A DNA stretch of 64,000 nucleotides, from contig NC_068979.1 in assembly GCF_016808095.1 (NCBI RefSeq), positions 29,345,960 to 29,409,959 on the forward strand. Direction: 5' to 3'. The position numbers and the translations under genes were made by a program. This document shows positions 61,829 through 64,000 of the stretch, piece after piece. Numbering within the stretch: position 1 is the first letter of the stretch; each line of letters opens with the position of its first letter. The notes below the pieces were generated by a model. That model did not search any database. It was not told where the DNA came from and worked only from the letters and a program-made list of their open reading frames with translations. This DNA comes from Vigna angularis. Taxonomy: Eukaryota > Streptophyta > Magnoliopsida > Fabales > Fabaceae.

Positions 61829-62850
61829 GTGCATATTTATGTCTTCGTTTAGTCTTTAACGTTTAATTCTTAATTGATTTTTATATTTTAATAAAATATT
61901 TTAATTAAGATTTGTTATAATTGTGTTTATTTAGCATGAGATACAAAATCATGTTAAAAATAGTATTTTTAGTTACATAATTTTTTTTAGATATTTTGAG
62001 GTGTGTCAATGTATCTATTAAGTTGAACTCATTCAGGTGTGGAAATAAATTGGGTAAAGTGTCATGACACCTTAAAGATAAATCTAAGAATATCAAATAA
62101 TCTAAGACCACAATAAGTCAATCCAAGCATAACATGAAAAAACAAAGAAATTTGGCTAAGCCAAGACTGAGAGAACAAGCAACAAAAATTGGATCTTGCA
62201 ATTTTCTCTATTTTTTCTACTAAAAAGGCTTTGATAATTGATAAGTGTTTATGAATAAAGATAATTTGGAGAAAATATATCTTAAAGATATTTTATTTGA
62301 TATTGTTAAATAATTATCTTATTTAACTATATCAAAAAATAATATTTGCCAAACTTTTTTAATCTAGCAAATATCTTTTCAAATATTTGTAGATCTTCAC
62401 AACAAACAAATAAATTTTAAAGATATTGGATTATTTAGAAGATAATTGAAAGATATTTCATTATCATAAGTAACTTAATAGTGTAATTATGAAAACTTTT
62501 ATGCACCAAACAAGCAACAAAGATCAAAGCTAACAACAACCTACACTAAGGGAATCTCACGCAAAAAAATTGCTCTCAGTAGAGACTTCCAATTGAAGAT
62601 CTGAACGATCAAAATAAAGAACCATGAGTCTAGGACTAGCTGTCAAAATTTTAGCTCGATCACATGGTTAATGAAGTAAGAGAATCTTAATTTTTGTGAG
62701 ATAACTCAGGATTGAAAATAGGGTGTCGTTTGAGTGAAAATATTGTTGCTTGGGTGATAATTGTTTCACTTGAACGATAATTTACTCGCTTGAGTGAGAA
62801 TTTGATGGAAACTAGATTAAGTTCAAAATGGTATTTCCATTTGAGTAAGA
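61829..62850 (+). mobile_element. Possible Tat-like LTR fragment
   Basis: TGATGAGTGCATATTTATG at 61829 matches the start of the nested solo LTR at 7099 (TAATGAGTGCATGTTTATG). The sequence then diverges. Motifs like CGCTTGAGTGAGAATTTGAT repeat near 62710-62860. No right end is identified, so the extent is a guess. Confidence 0.35.
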
Positions 62851-63479
62851 ATTTGACAAAGACACACCAAAATTACAATCATATATCAATTTCAACTTAG
62901 ACTTATATATATACAACTTAATTCAACTATAAAAAAATTATGCAAAGATACCAATTTCACATTATAACAATATTGAGCTTAAAAAAAATCAATTTGCAAA
63001 AGAGTTATAACTTTCCTTAACCTCAAAATATCTATATCTTATAGCTCAACTTTTTCTAAATGGGGATGAATCTATCTTTTCTAGATACTGTGTTTGAAAA
63101 AATTAATTGGTCTTTGACACTCCAACTATTCAGAAGCCCAATTAATTTCTAAAACAGACAAAGAGATAAGGTGAATTTAAGAAAACAAAATGGAAGAAGT
63201 ATGATTTACACTGTGGAGGACAAAAGGGGAAATGAGAAAGAACACGGTAATTTTCAATCTCCTTCCCTTCTATTATATTTATTATTTTATTATTATTTTT
63301 CTTTTACTATTCCCTCTGTGAATGCATTGCATAAAAAATAACATAAAAACATTGATGGACAAACAAAATTATGGGTCCACTTTGGAAATTTGATATAAAA
63401 GGACACTATAAGAAAAGTGAGTGTTAAAAAATAAGGTAAAGAAATAAAAAAGTTGAGTGATGAGAGTTCAAATTAAAAT

Positions 63480-63650
63480 TTAGGTTTAATAGGTTTGGAA
63501 GTCCTTGTATTTGCGGGTTAGTTTCAATTGGGTCTTTTAATTTTAGAAAGTGATCAATTGAGTCCTTATTTTGATAAAATTGAATCAATAATGTCTTTGT
63601 CGTTAATATTAGTAAACGACATTAACTTTCTAGCGAGGTGGCATGATGAG
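63480..63650. repeat. Dispersed repeat end, partner of 23268-23410
   Basis: It contains AGTTTCAATTGGGTC and CAATTGAGTCCTTATTTTG, which match the reverse complement of the repeat next to the fold-back element at 23.3 kb. Confidence 0.45.
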
Positions 63651-64000
63651 GTGGCTTTTAATTAGCACGTGACACGATGTGTGGAAATCTTCTCCCCTTC
63701 CCCTTCCTCTTTCCCGAAACCTTCTCCCATTTCCTTTCCCCTTCCCCTTCCCCACCAACTCCAACCTCACCTTCTCCGATCTTTGGGAAACTTTCTTCTT
63801 GTCCTCCCACACCCACGCCATCTCCCTATCGCCGCTGCGCCCCTCCTCCGCCCCCTTCCCCTATACTTTTCCCGATTCTCTATTTTTCCCTCCTTCGACT
63901 CTGCTTCAGCAACCTCACACCCTCTCTGTCTTCACCATATTCACCTGTTTGTTTTCTTCTATGTTTCTTTCCCTCTTCTTTTCACGTGCTCTTCTCACTC

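Larger units (their letters stand above)
60782..64000. other. Intergenic spacer and repeat edge
   Basis: Right RDR1 3' flank, then AT-rich sequence with a (TA)n tract (60998-61039) and LTR-like sequence from 61.83 kb. A dispersed-repeat end lies at 63.48-63.65 kb, followed by a strongly CT-rich stretch (63690-64000). No gene is supported; the CT-rich end could be the leader of something beyond the window. Confidence 0.55.

Noticed and set aside
63690..64000. CT-rich sequence as a first exon of a new gene
   Set aside because: The pyrimidine-rich bias is consistent with a leader, but no ATG-led frame with protein character is seen before the window ends.

Overview
This 64 kb window is plant nuclear DNA. 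The genes have GT-AG introns, the protein families are plant-specific (pentatricopeptide PLS class, RDR1, HAC, bHLH121), and the intergenic DNA is AT-rich and full of Ty1/copia and Ty3/gypsy LTR elements. Several repeats (Sirevirus-like LTR, Tat/Ogre-like LTRs, 'ggactcaattg' dispersed repeats) resemble those of papilionoid legumes. A phaseoloid legume is my best guess, and it is an inference. All coordinates and splice sites were read by eye and may be off by a base or two.

Layout, left to right. 1-745: a damaged copia integrase fragment on the minus strand, then the last exon of a Sec14/CRAL-TRIO gene. 2.9-4.7 kb: a dispersed repeat, two tandem hairpins and a Sirevirus-like LTR. 4.68-11.98 kb: a decayed minus-strand Ty1/copia element, split by a 2.5 kb solo LTR (7099-9601) with a 5-bp target duplication. 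12-13.7 kb: a 100-bp minisatellite and a MITE. 13.78-19.56 kb: a 16-exon CBP/p300-type histone acetyltransferase gene (HAC family) without the usual N-terminal part. 19.6-23.6 kb: AT-rich spacer and a GC-rich fold-back element. 23.64-25.08 kb: an intronless PPR gene. 30.94-36.21 kb: a first RDR1 gene. 39.44-44.63 kb: a 5.2 kb solo LTR with perfect ATATC target duplications and internal satellite-like arrays. 45.62-49.62 kb: a bHLH121/URI-type transcription factor gene. 53.97-60.78 kb: a second RDR1 gene. 60.8-64 kb: repeats and the edge of another dispersed repeat.

Functionally the two RDR1 paralogues belong to RNA silencing, in which RDR1 makes double-stranded RNA used in antiviral defence. 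HAC acts in chromatin acetylation, bHLH121 in iron homeostasis and PPR proteins in organelle RNA processing. Nothing suggests that these neighbours form a pathway. The RDR1 pair looks like a local duplication with matching exon structure, later separated by the bHLH121 gene and the solo LTR. The most unusual protein feature is a hydrophobic C-terminal tail on the left RDR1 that the right one lacks.
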